Shown here piece by piece: positions 24,084-33,354 of a stretch of 64,000 nucleotides of DNA (positions within the stretch are counted from its first letter, which is position 1; each line of letters starts with the position of its first letter). The position numbers and the translations under genes were made by a program. The notes under the pieces are model-generated. The model saw nothing but the letters and a program-made list of their open reading frames with translations. It was not told the origin of the DNA and did no database searches. The stretch is from Novosphingobium jiangmenense (GTDB lineage: Bacteria > Pseudomonadota > Alphaproteobacteria > Sphingomonadales > Sphingomonadaceae): positions 1 to 64,000 of the forward strand of contig NZ_JADQDC010000008.1 of the NCBI RefSeq assembly GCF_015694345.1. The letters are read 5' to 3'.

Positions 24084-25901
24084 TCAACTCTCATCCTCAA
24101 ACAGATCCGCCAACTGTTCGATAATCGTGCCGCCCAACTGTTCGGCATCCATGATCGTCACCGCGCGACGGTAATACCGCGTCACGTCGTGGCCGATGCC
24201 GATGGCGACAAGTTGTACCGGCGACTGCTTCTCGATCCAGTCGATCACCTTGCGCAGGTGCTGTTCGAGGTAGCCGGCATTGTTCACCGAAAGCGTTGAA
24301 TCGTCGACCGGCGCGCCGTCGGAAATGACCATCAGGATGCGGCGATCCTCGGGCCGGGCGAGCAGGCGCGTATGTGCCCACAGCAGCGCCTCGCCGTCGA
24401 TGTTTTCCTTGAGCAGGCCCTCGCGCATCATCAGGCCGAGATTCTTGCGCGCCCGGCGCCAAGGCTCGTCGGCCTTCTTGTAGACGATATGGCGCAAGTC
24501 GTTGAGGCGGCCGGGTTGCGAGGGCTTGCCGCCTGCCAGCCAGGCTTCACGGCTCTGCCCGCCCTTCCAGGCGCGGGTGGTGAAGCCGAGCACTTCGGTC
24601 TTCACGCCGCAGCGCTCCAGCGTGCGCGCAAGAATGTCGGCACTGATCGCGGCAATCGAGATCGGGCGACCTCGCATCGACCCGGAGTTGTCGATCAGCA
24701 GCGTGACGATCGTGTCCTTGAACTCGACATCGCGCTCGATCTTGTAGCTGAGCGAATGCCCGGGCGAGATTACCACGCGAGCGAGCCGCGCAGCATCGAG
24801 CAGGCCTTCTTCCTGGTCGAAGTCCCAGGAACGGTTCTGCTGCGCCATGAGGCGGCGCTGCAGCCGGTTGGCAAGGCGCGTCACGACGCCCTGCAGGCCC
24901 TTGAGTTGGGTATCGAGGTAGGCGCGCAGCCGCGTCAGCTCTTCCTCGTCGCACAGGTCGGTGGCCGAGACGACCTCATCGAACTGCGTGGTGTAGCTCT
25001 TGTAGTCGAAGTTCTCGGGCAGGTCGGTCCACGGACGGTTCGGGCGCGTGGGCAGCATGCCCTCCTCGCCCTCGTCAGCCATGTCGGAATCGGCGGCATC
25101 GTCGTCCTGCTCGATTTCCTGCTCGGAGTCCGAATCCTCGTCGCCCTCGCTGGTATCGCCAGCGACTTCGGACGGCTGCTGTTCCTGATCGTCGGAATTC
25201 GAAGGCTCTTCCTCGCCCTCGTCTTCCTGCTCCTCGCCCTCGTCGTCCTGCGTATCCTCGTCCTGCTCGGACGCGGACTGCGTGAGGTCGAGATGCTGCA
25301 GCATGTCGAGTGCGAGCTGCTGGAAGGCGCGCTGGTCGTCGAGCGACAGCGCCAGTCCTTCGATGTCATCGCCGACCTTGCTCTCGATCCAGCTGCGCAC
25401 CATCGCCATGCCGGTATCGGTCGAAGCCGGGGATTCCTGCCCGGTCAGCTTCTCGCGCAGGAGCAGCGCCAGTGCGGTGGGCAGAGGCACGTCCTCGGGC
25501 TTGGCGGCACGGCTGATCGGGTCCGACGCCATGCGCATGGCCAGCGCCGCGCCCAGATTGCCGCGCATTCCTGCATAGGCGTTCGCGCCCAGGGATTCGT
25601 AACGCACCTGCTCGACAGCGTCGTAGCAGGCCCGCGCCAAGGCCTCGGTCGGCGCATTGCGGCCATGCAGCGCGGCGTTGTGATGCCGCAGCCGCAGCGC
25701 CATCGAATCCGCGTGGCCGCGCGCTTCGGCAACCTGCTCAGCCGGGAGCGAGCGCCCCGGCATCGGTACGCGCATCGACTGCCCGGACTGGACCGGCGCA
25801 TCGGCCGTCCACGCCACCTCGACCTCGGGATCGAGCGAGATCGCCCGCGCGGTGCCGGTCAGCACCGAACGGAAGCGGTCGAGGGGAGTTTCGTCAGCCA
25901 A
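24084..25901 (-). CDS. cobT: Aerobic cobaltochelatase subunit CobT
   Basis: This 605-residue protein is the CobT subunit of the aerobic CobNST chelatase, which inserts cobalt into hydrogenobyrinic acid a,c-diamide during cobalamin synthesis. The N-terminal domain (to about residue 205) is followed by an extremely acidic Asp/Glu/Ser/Gln linker (about 205-285), typical of CobT. The C-terminal half is a von Willebrand A domain with the metal-binding [12 protein letters not shown] motif near residue 400 and [10 protein letters not shown] further on. Length and layout match the family. No cobS or cobN lies nearby in this window. The next gene on the strand (aldolase) is metabolically unrelated and 27 bases upstream. 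Confidence 0.94.
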   Translation of the reverse strand: MADETPLDRFRSVLTGTARAISLDPEVEVAWTADAPVQSGQSMRVPMPGRSLPAEQVAEARGHADSMALRLRHHNAALHGRNAPTEALARACYDAVEQVRYESLGANAYAGMRGNLGAALAMRMASDPISRAAKPEDVPLPTALALLLREKLTGQESPASTDTGMAMVRSWIESKVGDDIEGLALSLDDQRAFQQLALDMLQHLDLTQSASEQDEDTQDDEGEEQEDEGEEEPSNSDDQEQQPSEVAGDTSEGDEDSDSEQEIEQDDDAADSDMADEGEEGMLPTRPNRPWTDLPENFDYKSYTTQFDEVVSATDLCDEEELTRLRAYLDTQLKGLQGVVTRLANRLQRRLMAQQNRSWDFDQEEGLLDAARLARVVISPGHSLSYKIERDVEFKDTIVTLLIDNSGSMRGRPISIAAISADILARTLERCGVKTEVLGFTTRAWKGGQSREAWLAGGKPSQPGRLNDLRHIVYKKADEPWRRARKNLGLMMREGLLKENIDGEALLWAHTRLLARPEDRRILMVISDGAPVDDSTLSVNNAGYLEQHLRKVIDWIEKQSPVQLVAIGIGHDVTRYYRRAVTIMDAEQLGGTIIEQLADLFEDES

Positions 25902-25928
25902 TGCGCAACTGCCTGTGTTTCAGAGGTT

Positions 25929-26582
25929 TCAGACGATCTTCTGGCCGGTCTTTGCCCAGTCGGCAAGGAAGCCTTCGATGCCCTTGTCCGTAAGGACATG
26001 TTTGAACAGGCCCTTGATCACGGCGGGCGGCGCGGTGATCACGTCGGCACCGATGCGCGCGCTTTCCAGCACGTGGACTCCGTGGCGGATCGAAGCGACG
26101 AGGATTTCGGTCTCGAACGCGTAGTTGTCGTAGATCAGGCGGATGTCGCGGATCAGGTCCATGCCATCGAAGCCGTTGTCGTCATGACGGCCGACGAAGG
26201 GCGAGATGAAGGTCGCACCGGCCTTGGCCGCCAGCAGCGCCTGGTTGGCCGAGAAACACAGCGTGACGTTGACCTTGGTGCCGTCGCCGGTCAGCGCCTT
26301 GCAGGTCTTGAGGCCGTCGATGGTCAGCGGCACCTTGATGCAGACGTTGTCAGCGATCTTGCGCAGCACTTCAGCCTCGCGCATCATCGTCTCGTGGTCG
26401 AGCGCGACGACTTCCGCCGAAACCGGGCCGTCGACCAGACCGCAGATCTCGCGAGTGACTTCGATGAAGTCCTTGCCCGCCTTGGCGATCAGGGTCGGGT
26501 TGGTGGTCACGCCATCGAGCAGGCCGGTCGCGGCAAGATCGGCGATTTCGGCGGTGTCGGCAGTATCGACGAAGAACTTCAT
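25929..26582 (-). CDS. fsa: Fructose-6-phosphate aldolase / transaldolase-like enzyme (Fsa/TalC family)
   Basis: I choose the ATG at 26582 ([13 protein letters not shown], 217 residues) with GGAAGG upstream, rather than the 17-residue longer frame. Short transaldolase-family enzymes of this size catalyse aldol chemistry on dihydroxyacetone or glyceraldehyde-3-phosphate through a Schiff-base lysine. That lysine is in [13 protein letters not shown], about residue 86. [17 protein letters not shown] and [16 protein letters not shown] are further family signatures. Whether it acts as transaldolase or fructose-6-phosphate aldolase cannot be read from the sequence; annotations use both names. It is cytoplasmic, in a minus-strand series with the DUF4197 gene upstream and cobT downstream. 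Confidence 0.92.
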   Translation of the reverse strand: MKFFVDTADTAEIADLAATGLLDGVTTNPTLIAKAGKDFIEVTREICGLVDGPVSAEVVALDHETMMREAEVLRKIADNVCIKVPLTIDGLKTCKALTGDGTKVNVTLCFSANQALLAAKAGATFISPFVGRHDDNGFDGMDLIRDIRLIYDNYAFETEILVASIRHGVHVLESARIGADVITAPPAVIKGLFKHVLTDKGIEGFLADWAKTGQKIV

Positions 26583-26655
26583 GGGGACAGCCTTCCAAGC
26601 GGGGAGAGAATGATTCCCCCTGCCTATAGGCAAGGCCGACGCCGATGTCAGTCTG

Positions 26656-27339
26656 TCACTTTATGCCGAACGCCGCCATCAGCACCGGATCGTTGGTAGA
26701 GCGCGGATCGGCACGGATTGCCGCCTCCTCGCGTCCGATCGCGCGGAAGATCGCGTTGTCCGCCTCGTAGGCCAGCGAATTGGCAATGCCGCCAACGTCC
26801 ACACCGGTCAGCGCCGCCAGAACCTCGCCGAGCAGCGGATCGCGGCTGACGCGAATCGCATCGCCGAATTCCGGCACCATGATCTCGACCAGACTGGTGC
26901 CCATTTCCTGATGGAGGAACGCGGTTGCGCCCATGGGGTCGGAGCCGCGCAGCAGTGCCAGGGCATTGCGGATGCCGATCGTGCGCACCGCGTCGGTAAC
27001 GGCAGGAGCCGCGCGCTCTGCCGCGTCATAGGCCATGTCGTTGAAGGCCCGCTGCAGCCGGTCCTTGACGATCGGTCCGGTGAGGATGCGGGCGAGAACG
27101 CCGCCACGGTTGCCGATGGCCTCGGGCAAGGCGAGCCGCGTGACCTGATCGTCCCAGAACCCGCCCGGTGCGAGCAGGCGGGCAAAAGCGCGGTCGGTGG
27201 ACAGGAACAGCAATCGCCGCACCGCTTCTTCCAGCGAGAACTGCGGGTAGCCCGCGCAGCCTGCGACGGCCAGAACCGCAACCGAAGTCACGCCGCCAAG
27301 CAGGGCGCGACGGTTCATCATGGTGGAAGCCTGCGACAC
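26656..27339 (-). CDS. DUF4197 family lipoprotein
   Basis: The best start is GTG at 27339, placed six bases after GAGGAG, giving 227 residues; the longer frame to 27438 overlaps priA and has no ribosome site. The N-terminus ([24 protein letters not shown]) has a lipobox, AVAGC, so the mature protein is probably lipid-anchored. The rest is the helical DUF4197 domain, with [29 protein letters not shown] and [17 protein letters not shown] at the C-terminus. The function of the family is not known. It is divergent from priA; the two starts are 70 bases apart, so they share a promoter region. Confidence 0.87.
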   Translation of the reverse strand: MSQASTMMNRRALLGGVTSVAVLAVAGCAGYPQFSLEEAVRRLLFLSTDRAFARLLAPGGFWDDQVTRLALPEAIGNRGGVLARILTGPIVKDRLQRAFNDMAYDAAERAAPAVTDAVRTIGIRNALALLRGSDPMGATAFLHQEMGTSLVEIMVPEFGDAIRVSRDPLLGEVLAALTGVDVGGIANSLAYEADNAIFRAIGREEAAIRADPRSTNDPVLMAAFGIK

Positions 27340-27409
27340 GTTTTTCTCCTCAATTCCGTTGTGCCCGGGCTTTGCCCGCTGCGTTGCCGCCCCATATAGA
27401 CCGGTGAAC

Positions 27410-29575
27410 ATGAACCGCGTCCGATGCCTCGTCTTCAACTCCGCGCTCGGTCCGCTGGACTACCGCGTGCCCGCCGGAATGAGCGTCGAGCCGGGCAGCG
27501 TCGTGCTCGCACCGTTGGGCCCTAGGCAGATCATCGGCGTGGTCTGGGAAGCGGAACGGCTTCCGGGAACCGAAGTTCCGGATTCGAAACTGCGGCCCTT
27601 GCTGCAGGTCTTGCCGGTGCCTCCCCTGCCCGCACCGTTGCGCCGCCTGATCGAGTGGACCGCCGACTACTATGTCGCGCCGCTGGCCGCCGTCGCACGC
27701 ATGGCGCTGTCCAGCACCGCTGCGCTCCAAGGTGGGGGCACGATTACCGAGTATCGCCTCACCGGGCGCGAACCGACGCGCATGACGCCACAGCGTCTCA
27801 TTGCGCTCGATCTGCTGCATGACCAGCAGGCTACGATCCGCGAGCTGTCCGAGATCGCAGGCGTTTCCGATGGAGTGCTGCGCGGGATGGTCAACGCCGG
27901 ACTGCTCGAACCGGTCGTGGTCGATTCCGACCGCCCCTACCCGCCAGCGGATGCCCAATTCGCCGCGCCCGACCTGTCCGATGAACAGGCCGAAGTGGCG
28001 GCCCGGTTCGTGGCCGCCGTGGAAGCGCATGAATTCCACCCCTTCCTGCTCGACGGCGTGACCGGCTCTGGCAAGACCGAGACGTACTTCGAAGCGGTTG
28101 CTGCCGCGATCCGGCAAGGGCGGCAGGTGCTCGTCCTGCTGCCGGAAATCGCGCTTACCGAAACCTTCCTCAAGCGCTACGAGGCACGCTTCGGGGTGCC
28201 GCCGGTGACGTGGCATTCCTCGTTAAAGGCATCCGAGCGGCGCCGGGCATGGCGGGCAGTCGCGCAAGGGACGGCACAGGTCGTCGTTGGTGCCCGCAGC
28301 GCGCTGTTCCTGCCCTTCGCGCAACTCGGCCTGATCGTTGTCGACGAGGCACATGAAATCTCGTTCAAGCAGGACGACGGCGTGCGCTACAATGCGCGCG
28401 ACGTGGCGGTCATGCGGGCGCATTTCGAGAAGGTGCCGGTCATCCTTGCCAGTGCCACGCCCGCGCTGGAGAGCCTGCAGATGGCCGAGGCAGGGCGTTA
28501 CGAACGCGTCGTCCTGCCAGCGCGCTTTGGCGGCGCGACGATGCCCGACATCCAGATCGTCGACCTGCGCACCGAACAGCCCGAGCGCGGCCACTGGATT
28601 GCACCGCCGCTGGTCGAAGCACTCAAGGACCGGCTCGACAAAGGCGAGCAGTCGCTGCTGTTCCTCAACCGTCGCGGCTATGCACCGCTGACCTTGTGCA
28701 GGACCTGCGGTTACCGCTTCCAGTGCCCGAACTGCTCGGCCTGGCTGGTCGAGCATCGCCTCTCGCGCCGCCTCGCCTGCCATCACTGCGGCCATGAGAT
28801 CCCGCCGCCCGATGCCTGCCCGGAATGCAGCGAACCCGACTGCCTGGTTGCATGCGGTCCGGGGGTCGAGCGCATCGCCGATGAAGTTGCCGCGATCCTG
28901 CCCGAAGCCCGCGTCGCGCTGGTCACTTCCGACACGCTGACCAGCCCGGCCAAGGCGGCCGAGTTCGTCGAGATGGCCAGCAACAAGGCGATCGATGTGA
29001 TCGTCGGAACGCAGCTTGTCACCAAGGGCTATCATTTCCCAGAGCTGACATTGGTGGGGGTGATCGATGCCGACATGGGTCTGGAGGGCGGCGATCTGCG
29101 CGCAGCCGAACGGACCTACCAGCAGGTCGCTCAGGTCGCGGGTCGTGCCGGACGTGGCGAGAAGCCCGGCGAAGTGCTCATCCAGACCCGCCACCCAGAG
29201 GCTCCGGTGATCGAAGCGCTTGCCAGCGGTGACCGCGACGCGTTCTACGCCGCTGAGGCCGAAGCCCGCCGCGACGCCGGCGCGCCGCCGTTCGGTCGCT
29301 GGGCGGCGATCATCGTATCGAGCGAGGACGAAGCCGAAGCGCGCGATGCGGCGCGCGGCATCGGCGGTTCCGCCCCTCGTCTCGACGACGTCCTGATCCT
29401 CGGCCCTGCCCCTGCTCCGCTATCGTTGTTGCGAGGCCGCTACCGCTATCGCCTGCTCATCAACGCCCGCCGCTCGACCGAACTGCAGCGCGTGATCCGC
29501 GACTGGCTTGATCCGCTGCGCTTCCCGCCGGGCGTGCGCGTGGCGGTGGATATCGACCCCTACAGCTTCGTCTGA
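27410..29575 (+). CDS. priA: Primosomal protein N' (replication restart helicase PriA)
   Basis: The ATG at 27410 (MNRVRCLVFNSALGPLDYRVP) fits the PriA N-terminus; the frame continues upstream to 27320 without support. The 721-residue protein is a 3'-5' superfamily 2 helicase that reloads the replisome at stalled forks. The 3' DNA-binding domain (1-100) is followed by Walker A GVTGSGKTE (about 217-225), the DEAH box VDEAHEISFKQ (about 310), the SATPALESL motif, and a zinc-binding insert with paired cysteines (LCRTCGYRFQCPNC, ACHHCG, ACPEC; about 427-475). GTQLVTKGYHFP and QVAGRAGRG complete the helicase core. Complete and typical. Confidence 0.96.
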   Translation: MNRVRCLVFNSALGPLDYRVPAGMSVEPGSVVLAPLGPRQIIGVVWEAERLPGTEVPDSKLRPLLQVLPVPPLPAPLRRLIEWTADYYVAPLAAVARMALSSTAALQGGGTITEYRLTGREPTRMTPQRLIALDLLHDQQATIRELSEIAGVSDGVLRGMVNAGLLEPVVVDSDRPYPPADAQFAAPDLSDEQAEVAARFVAAVEAHEFHPFLLDGVTGSGKTETYFEAVAAAIRQGRQVLVLLPEIALTETFLKRYEARFGVPPVTWHSSLKASERRRAWRAVAQGTAQVVVGARSALFLPFAQLGLIVVDEAHEISFKQDDGVRYNARDVAVMRAHFEKVPVILASATPALESLQMAEAGRYERVVLPARFGGATMPDIQIVDLRTEQPERGHWIAPPLVEALKDRLDKGEQSLLFLNRRGYAPLTLCRTCGYRFQCPNCSAWLVEHRLSRRLACHHCGHEIPPPDACPECSEPDCLVACGPGVERIADEVAAILPEARVALVTSDTLTSPAKAAEFVEMASNKAIDVIVGTQLVTKGYHFPELTLVGVIDADMGLEGGDLRAAERTYQQVAQVAGRAGRGEKPGEVLIQTRHPEAPVIEALASGDRDAFYAAEAEARRDAGAPPFGRWAAIIVSSEDEAEARDAARGIGGSAPRLDDVLILGPAPAPLSLLRGRYRYRLLINARRSTELQRVIRDWLDPLRFPPGVRVAVDIDPYSFV

Positions 29576-29583
29576 CCCATCCA

Positions 29584-29674
29584 TTCGTCATTGCGAGGAG
29601 GCAAAGCCGACGAAGCAATCCAGTGTCGGCAGCACAAACGCTCTGGATTGCTTCGCTGCGCTCGCAATGACGAA
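29584..29674. repeat. Extragenic palindromic element (CATTGCGAG type)
   Basis: Perfect 14-base outer arms (TTCGTCATTGCGAG at 29584-29597, its complement at 29661-29674) flank inner arms GAAGCAATCCAG / CTGGATTGCTTC. The 91-base unit lies between priA and the photolyase gene and could fold as one long hairpin. Confidence 0.9.
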
Positions 29675-29732
29675 GAAGACGTAACCCTTAGGGGCAGGTT
29701 GAACCATTGCCGCGCTCGGCCATTCCGGAAGG

Positions 29733-31286
29733 ATGACCGGCCCCGTCCTTGTACCAATCCTCGGCGACCAGCTTTCGCCCGACATTTCCAGCCTTGCCGA
29801 CCGCAAGCCGGACGACACCGTGATCCTGATGATGGAAGTGGCCGAGGAGACGACCTACGTCCGCCACCACAAGGCCAAGATCGCGCTGATCCTCTCGGCG
29901 ATGCGGCATTTTGCCGAGGAACTGCGGGAAGCCGGGTGGACAGTCGATTACATCCGCCTCGATGACCCAGACAACACCGGCAGCTTCACCTGCGAAGTCG
30001 CCCGCGCGGTAGAGCGCCACAACGCGCGCGGCGTGCAGGTCACCGAGCCGGGCGAATGGCGCGTGCGGCAGGCGATGGAGCAATGGCGCTCCGACCTCCC
30101 CATCCGCCTCCGCATCCTGCCCGACACGCGCTTCATCTGTCCCTTGCCCGACTTCTACGAGTGGGCGACGGGTCGCAAGGAACTGCGCATGGAGTGGTTC
30201 TACCGCGAAATGCGGCGCAAGACCGGCCTGCTGATGGATGGCGACAAGCCGGTCGGTGGCCGCTGGAACTTCGATGCGGAGAACCGGGGTGGACCCGAGG
30301 CGGGACTCGAACCGCCAGGACTTCCGGCATTCCCGCCCGACGCCACGACACGTGAAGTCCTCGATCTGGTATCAACGCGCTTTGACAAGCACTTCGGATC
30401 GCTCGAGAAATTTGCGTGGCCGGTCACCCGTGCCGAGGCCGAAAAGGCGCGCGATGCATTCCTCAAGGACCGCCTGCCGCTGTTCGGCAAGTATCAGGAT
30501 GCCATGGTGGCGGGGCAGGACTTCCTGTTCCACGCGGCGCTGTCTCCCGCCATCAACATCGGCCTGCTCGATCCGCTCGACCTGTGCCGCCGCGCCGAAA
30601 CCGAATGGCGCGAGGGCCGCGCGCCGCTGGAAGCCGTCGAAGGCTTCATCCGCCAGATCATCGGCTGGCGCGAATACATCCGTGGCATGTACTGGCTCGA
30701 AATGCCGGGTCTTGCCGACGCCAATGGCCTCGACGCCAACAGGCCGCTGCCCGACTTCTACTGGACCGGGCAGACGAAGATGCGCTGCCTCGCCGACTGC
30801 GTGCGTGCCACCCGCGATCACGCCTACGCCCACCACATCCAGCGCCTGATGGTGCTCGGCAACTTCGCTCTGCTGGCGGGGCTGAAGCCCCAGGAAGTCG
30901 CCGACTGGTATCTCGTCGTTTACGCCGATGCCTTCGAATGGGTCGAACTCCCCAACGTCGCCGGCATGGTCCTCCACGCCGACAAGGGCCGGCTCGCGTC
31001 CAAACCCTACGCCGCCAGCGGCGCCTACATCGACCGCATGAGCGACTACTGCGGCAAATGTGCCTACGACGTGAAGAAGAAGACCGGCGAAGCTGCCTGC
31101 CCCTTCAACGCGCTCTATTGGCACTTCCTCGCCCGCAACGAGAAGAAGCTCTCAGGCTACCACCGCCTCGCCCAGCCCTATGCCACCTGGCGCCGAATGA
31201 GCGAGGACAAGCGCGCGGAATATCTTGAGAGCTCGGAAGCCTTCCTCAAGACGCTGGAGCCCGCAGAACCCGGATGGGCGCGCTAA
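29733..31286 (+). CDS. Iron-sulfur bacterial cryptochrome/photolyase (FeS-BCP, PhrB-like (6-4) photolyase)
   Basis: This 517-residue protein belongs to the deoxyribodipyrimidine photolyase-related family. Its N-terminal Rossmann-like domain begins VLVPILGDQLSPDIS, and the C-terminal helical FAD domain includes GWREYIRGMYW and HIQRLMVLGNFALLAGLKP. Four cysteines at residues 352, 440, 443 and 456 (MRC, DYCGKC, AAC) match the spacing of the [4Fe-4S] ligands described for Agrobacterium PhrB, offset by two residues. The expected role is light-driven repair of UV (6-4) photoproducts; a photoreceptor role is the alternative. It converges with the CPBP protease gene with a 4-base overlap and sits near an Ada-type alkylation repair gene. 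Confidence 0.93.
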   Translation: MTGPVLVPILGDQLSPDISSLADRKPDDTVILMMEVAEETTYVRHHKAKIALILSAMRHFAEELREAGWTVDYIRLDDPDNTGSFTCEVARAVERHNARGVQVTEPGEWRVRQAMEQWRSDLPIRLRILPDTRFICPLPDFYEWATGRKELRMEWFYREMRRKTGLLMDGDKPVGGRWNFDAENRGGPEAGLEPPGLPAFPPDATTREVLDLVSTRFDKHFGSLEKFAWPVTRAEAEKARDAFLKDRLPLFGKYQDAMVAGQDFLFHAALSPAINIGLLDPLDLCRRAETEWREGRAPLEAVEGFIRQIIGWREYIRGMYWLEMPGLADANGLDANRPLPDFYWTGQTKMRCLADCVRATRDHAYAHHIQRLMVLGNFALLAGLKPQEVADWYLVVYADAFEWVELPNVAGMVLHADKGRLASKPYAASGAYIDRMSDYCGKCAYDVKKKTGEAACPFNALYWHFLARNEKKLSGYHRLAQPYATWRRMSEDKRAEYLESSEAFLKTLEPAEPGWAR

Positions 31287-32152
31287 CGCTTGACCCACAT
31301 CGGCGGCCTGATCCCGCCTTGCCGCACCACGCGAACCAGCAGAAACAAGCCCGCAGCGGTCGCGACCAGCATGGCGATCACACTGGCCTCCAGGCCAAAC
31401 GCGCCGCCGGTCAGCCAGTCCGGCCCTTCGCGCGTCGTCACCAGCAGTCCCTCGGGCGCCTTGCCTCCCGATACCGGCACGCTGAACACCCACCCTTGCG
31501 TGAAATTCCAAGCCGCATGAATGCCGATCGGTATCCACAGCCGCCGCTTCCAGAGATAAGCCGCGCCAAGCAGGATGCCTGCTTCCATGGCGATCGCAAA
31601 AGCGGCAAACAGGCTCGCCCCTGGATTCGATAGGTGCGCCAGCCCGAACAGAGCCGAGGTAATCGCCAGCGCCGCCCAGGTGCCCAGCATCGCCTCGATG
31701 TGGCGCAGGAGAATCCCGCGGAACAGAAGCTCCTCGATCGTCCCGGAAGTCACCGCCATCGCCAGCATCGCCCATAGCGCCCCCAAGCCGTTGACCCGCT
31801 CGACCGAGAAACCGCCCAGAAGCGCAACGATGCCGGTCATCAGCGTGAACAACGCTGCACCGATCAGCAGCCCAAGCGGCACCTCGCGCCCGAAGGCCTC
31901 GAGCGGGAGTTCATCGTTCCCCCGCCACTCGATCCAGCGCCGCGCCGCGAGATAAATCAGGATAGCAAAGACCGCGACCGCCAGCCCGCCAAGGAAATAG
32001 CCGGGCGTTCCCTGCGTCACGATCTTGAGCAAACCGAACGACGCGGCCGACGCCGCGATGGCGACACCGAAGAACTCGATGATCAGCAACGTCAGCGGAA
32101 ATGCGACAATCCGCCGCACAAGCCCCGGTCTCGCCGTCTGAAGATCGTCCAT
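31283..32152 (-). CDS. CPBP family intramembrane glutamic protease (CAAX protease-like)
   Basis: This 289-residue polytopic membrane protein has about eight hydrophobic segments. The family motif EELLFRG (about residues 140-146) is followed by FGLAHL (about 175) and IPIGIHAAWNF (about 225), giving the Glu-Glu, His and His/Asn residues of the Rce1/CPBP active site. Members process prenylated proteins, bacteriocin peptides or unknown membrane substrates. It starts 3 bases after the Ada gene ends, so it is the second gene of a two-gene operon, an unexpected partner for DNA repair. Substrate unknown. Confidence 0.92.
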   Translation of the reverse strand: MDDLQTARPGLVRRIVAFPLTLLIIEFFGVAIAASAASFGLLKIVTQGTPGYFLGGLAVAVFAILIYLAARRWIEWRGNDELPLEAFGREVPLGLLIGAALFTLMTGIVALLGGFSVERVNGLGALWAMLAMAVTSGTIEELLFRGILLRHIEAMLGTWAALAITSALFGLAHLSNPGASLFAAFAIAMEAGILLGAAYLWKRRLWIPIGIHAAWNFTQGWVFSVPVSGGKAPEGLLVTTREGPDWLTGGAFGLEASVIAMLVATAAGLFLLVRVVRQGGIRPPMWVKR

Positions 32153-32155
32153 ACC

Positions 32156-33259
32156 CTACCCCCGGTTGGTTTCGCGCTCCTTGTCGAGCAAGCGCTGCTT
32201 GATCTCAAGCCCATAGGCATAGCCGCCCAGCGAACCATCCGAACGGATCACGCGATGGCAGGGGATAAGAACGGCAACGTTGTTGGCGCCGTTGGCAGAT
32301 CCCGCCGCACGCACCGCCCCCGGCTTGCCCACGGCTGCGGCAATGTCGGCATAAGAGCGCGTCTCTCCCGGCGGTATGCGCCGCAGCGCCTGCCACACCG
32401 CTTCCTGAAACGCCGTACCCCTGACGTCGAGCGGGATATGCGAATGATCGCCAGGCGTTTCGACCGCCGCGATCACTTGCGCCAGCAGCCCCGCAAACTC
32501 CTCGCCCCCTTGCTCCAGCGCGGCATTGGGAAAGCGCATCCGAAGCGCCGCAACATCCTCGTTGAAGGACAACCGGCACACGCCGCGTTCGGTCGCCGCA
32601 ACCAGCATCTCGCCCAGCGAGGTCGCCACGACCGCCCAGCGGATCGTCACGCCGCGACCGCCATTGGCCCAAGCCGAAGCCGTCATGCCCAGACGCTCCT
32701 CAGCCGCCGCATAGAAACGCGAAGGTCCTGAGAATCCCGCACCGTAGATCGCATCCGTCACACTCTCCGCACCCGTCAGCACTTCCGCCATGCGCTCCCT
32801 CTGCAACGCACGAGCATAGGCCGCGGGCGAAAGACCGGTCGCCCGGGCAAAGACCTTCTGGAAATGCGTCGGCGAATAGCCGCACCGCTCTGCCAGATCG
32901 GCCAGCGCCAATATCTGCCCCGCCGCCTTGATCGCCTCGATCGCCGTCAGCACCGCCCGTTCGTCGCGCGACACATCATCGGGCGAACAGCGCAGGCAAG
33001 GGCGCAACCCCGCCGCGCGCGCAGCAGTCCCGTCGGTAAAGAACCGCACGTTCTCAAGGCGCGGATGCCGGGCGGAACAGGACGGCCGACAATAGATGCC
33101 AGTGCTGAGAACCCCGGTCACAAAGCGCCCGTCAAACGCGCGGTCGCGCGCCAGCACGGCTTGCCATGCGTCATCGTCGGAAATGTCCGGAGCCCTGACC
33201 ATGTCCTGTCGATACGCTCCCCGGCGGTCACCGCAAGCCTGTGTCGCATCGCGCATCAT
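32156..33259 (-). CDS. ada: Ada-type bifunctional O6-methylguanine methyltransferase / AraC-type activator
   Basis: I choose the ATG at 33259, five bases after GAGGAG; the track frame extends 11 codons further. The roughly 367-residue product has all three Ada parts. The N-terminal Zn/methyl-phosphotriester acceptor domain has cysteines in GIYCRPSC and RPCLRC. An AraC-type helix-turn-helix follows (LAERCGYSPTHFQKVF). The C-terminal O6-alkylguanine transferase domain carries the active-site IPCHRVI. It repairs alkylated DNA and, once methylated, activates the adaptive response. It is divergent from the serine protease gene with 95 bases between starts and is followed directly by the CPBP gene. 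Confidence 0.95.
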   Translation of the reverse strand: MMRDATQACGDRRGAYRQDMVRAPDISDDDAWQAVLARDRAFDGRFVTGVLSTGIYCRPSCSARHPRLENVRFFTDGTAARAAGLRPCLRCSPDDVSRDERAVLTAIEAIKAAGQILALADLAERCGYSPTHFQKVFARATGLSPAAYARALQRERMAEVLTGAESVTDAIYGAGFSGPSRFYAAAEERLGMTASAWANGGRGVTIRWAVVATSLGEMLVAATERGVCRLSFNEDVAALRMRFPNAALEQGGEEFAGLLAQVIAAVETPGDHSHIPLDVRGTAFQEAVWQALRRIPPGETRSYADIAAAVGKPGAVRAAGSANGANNVAVLIPCHRVIRSDGSLGGYAYGLEIKQRLLDKERETNRG

Positions 33260-33354
33260 TTCATCTCCTCGTTGCGGAGAGAATGTGCCCACCTTGCCTC
33301 AGCAAAGCGTCCCGCACCTTGCGGTCAAAGCAAATCGGCGCAAAAAGCGCGGTC
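33260..33354. promoter_or_regulatory. Divergent promoter region between ada and the serine protease gene
   Basis: The 95-base gap holds the ada ribosome site and presumably both promoters. I see no clear -35/-10 pair or Ada box by eye. Confidence 0.4.
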
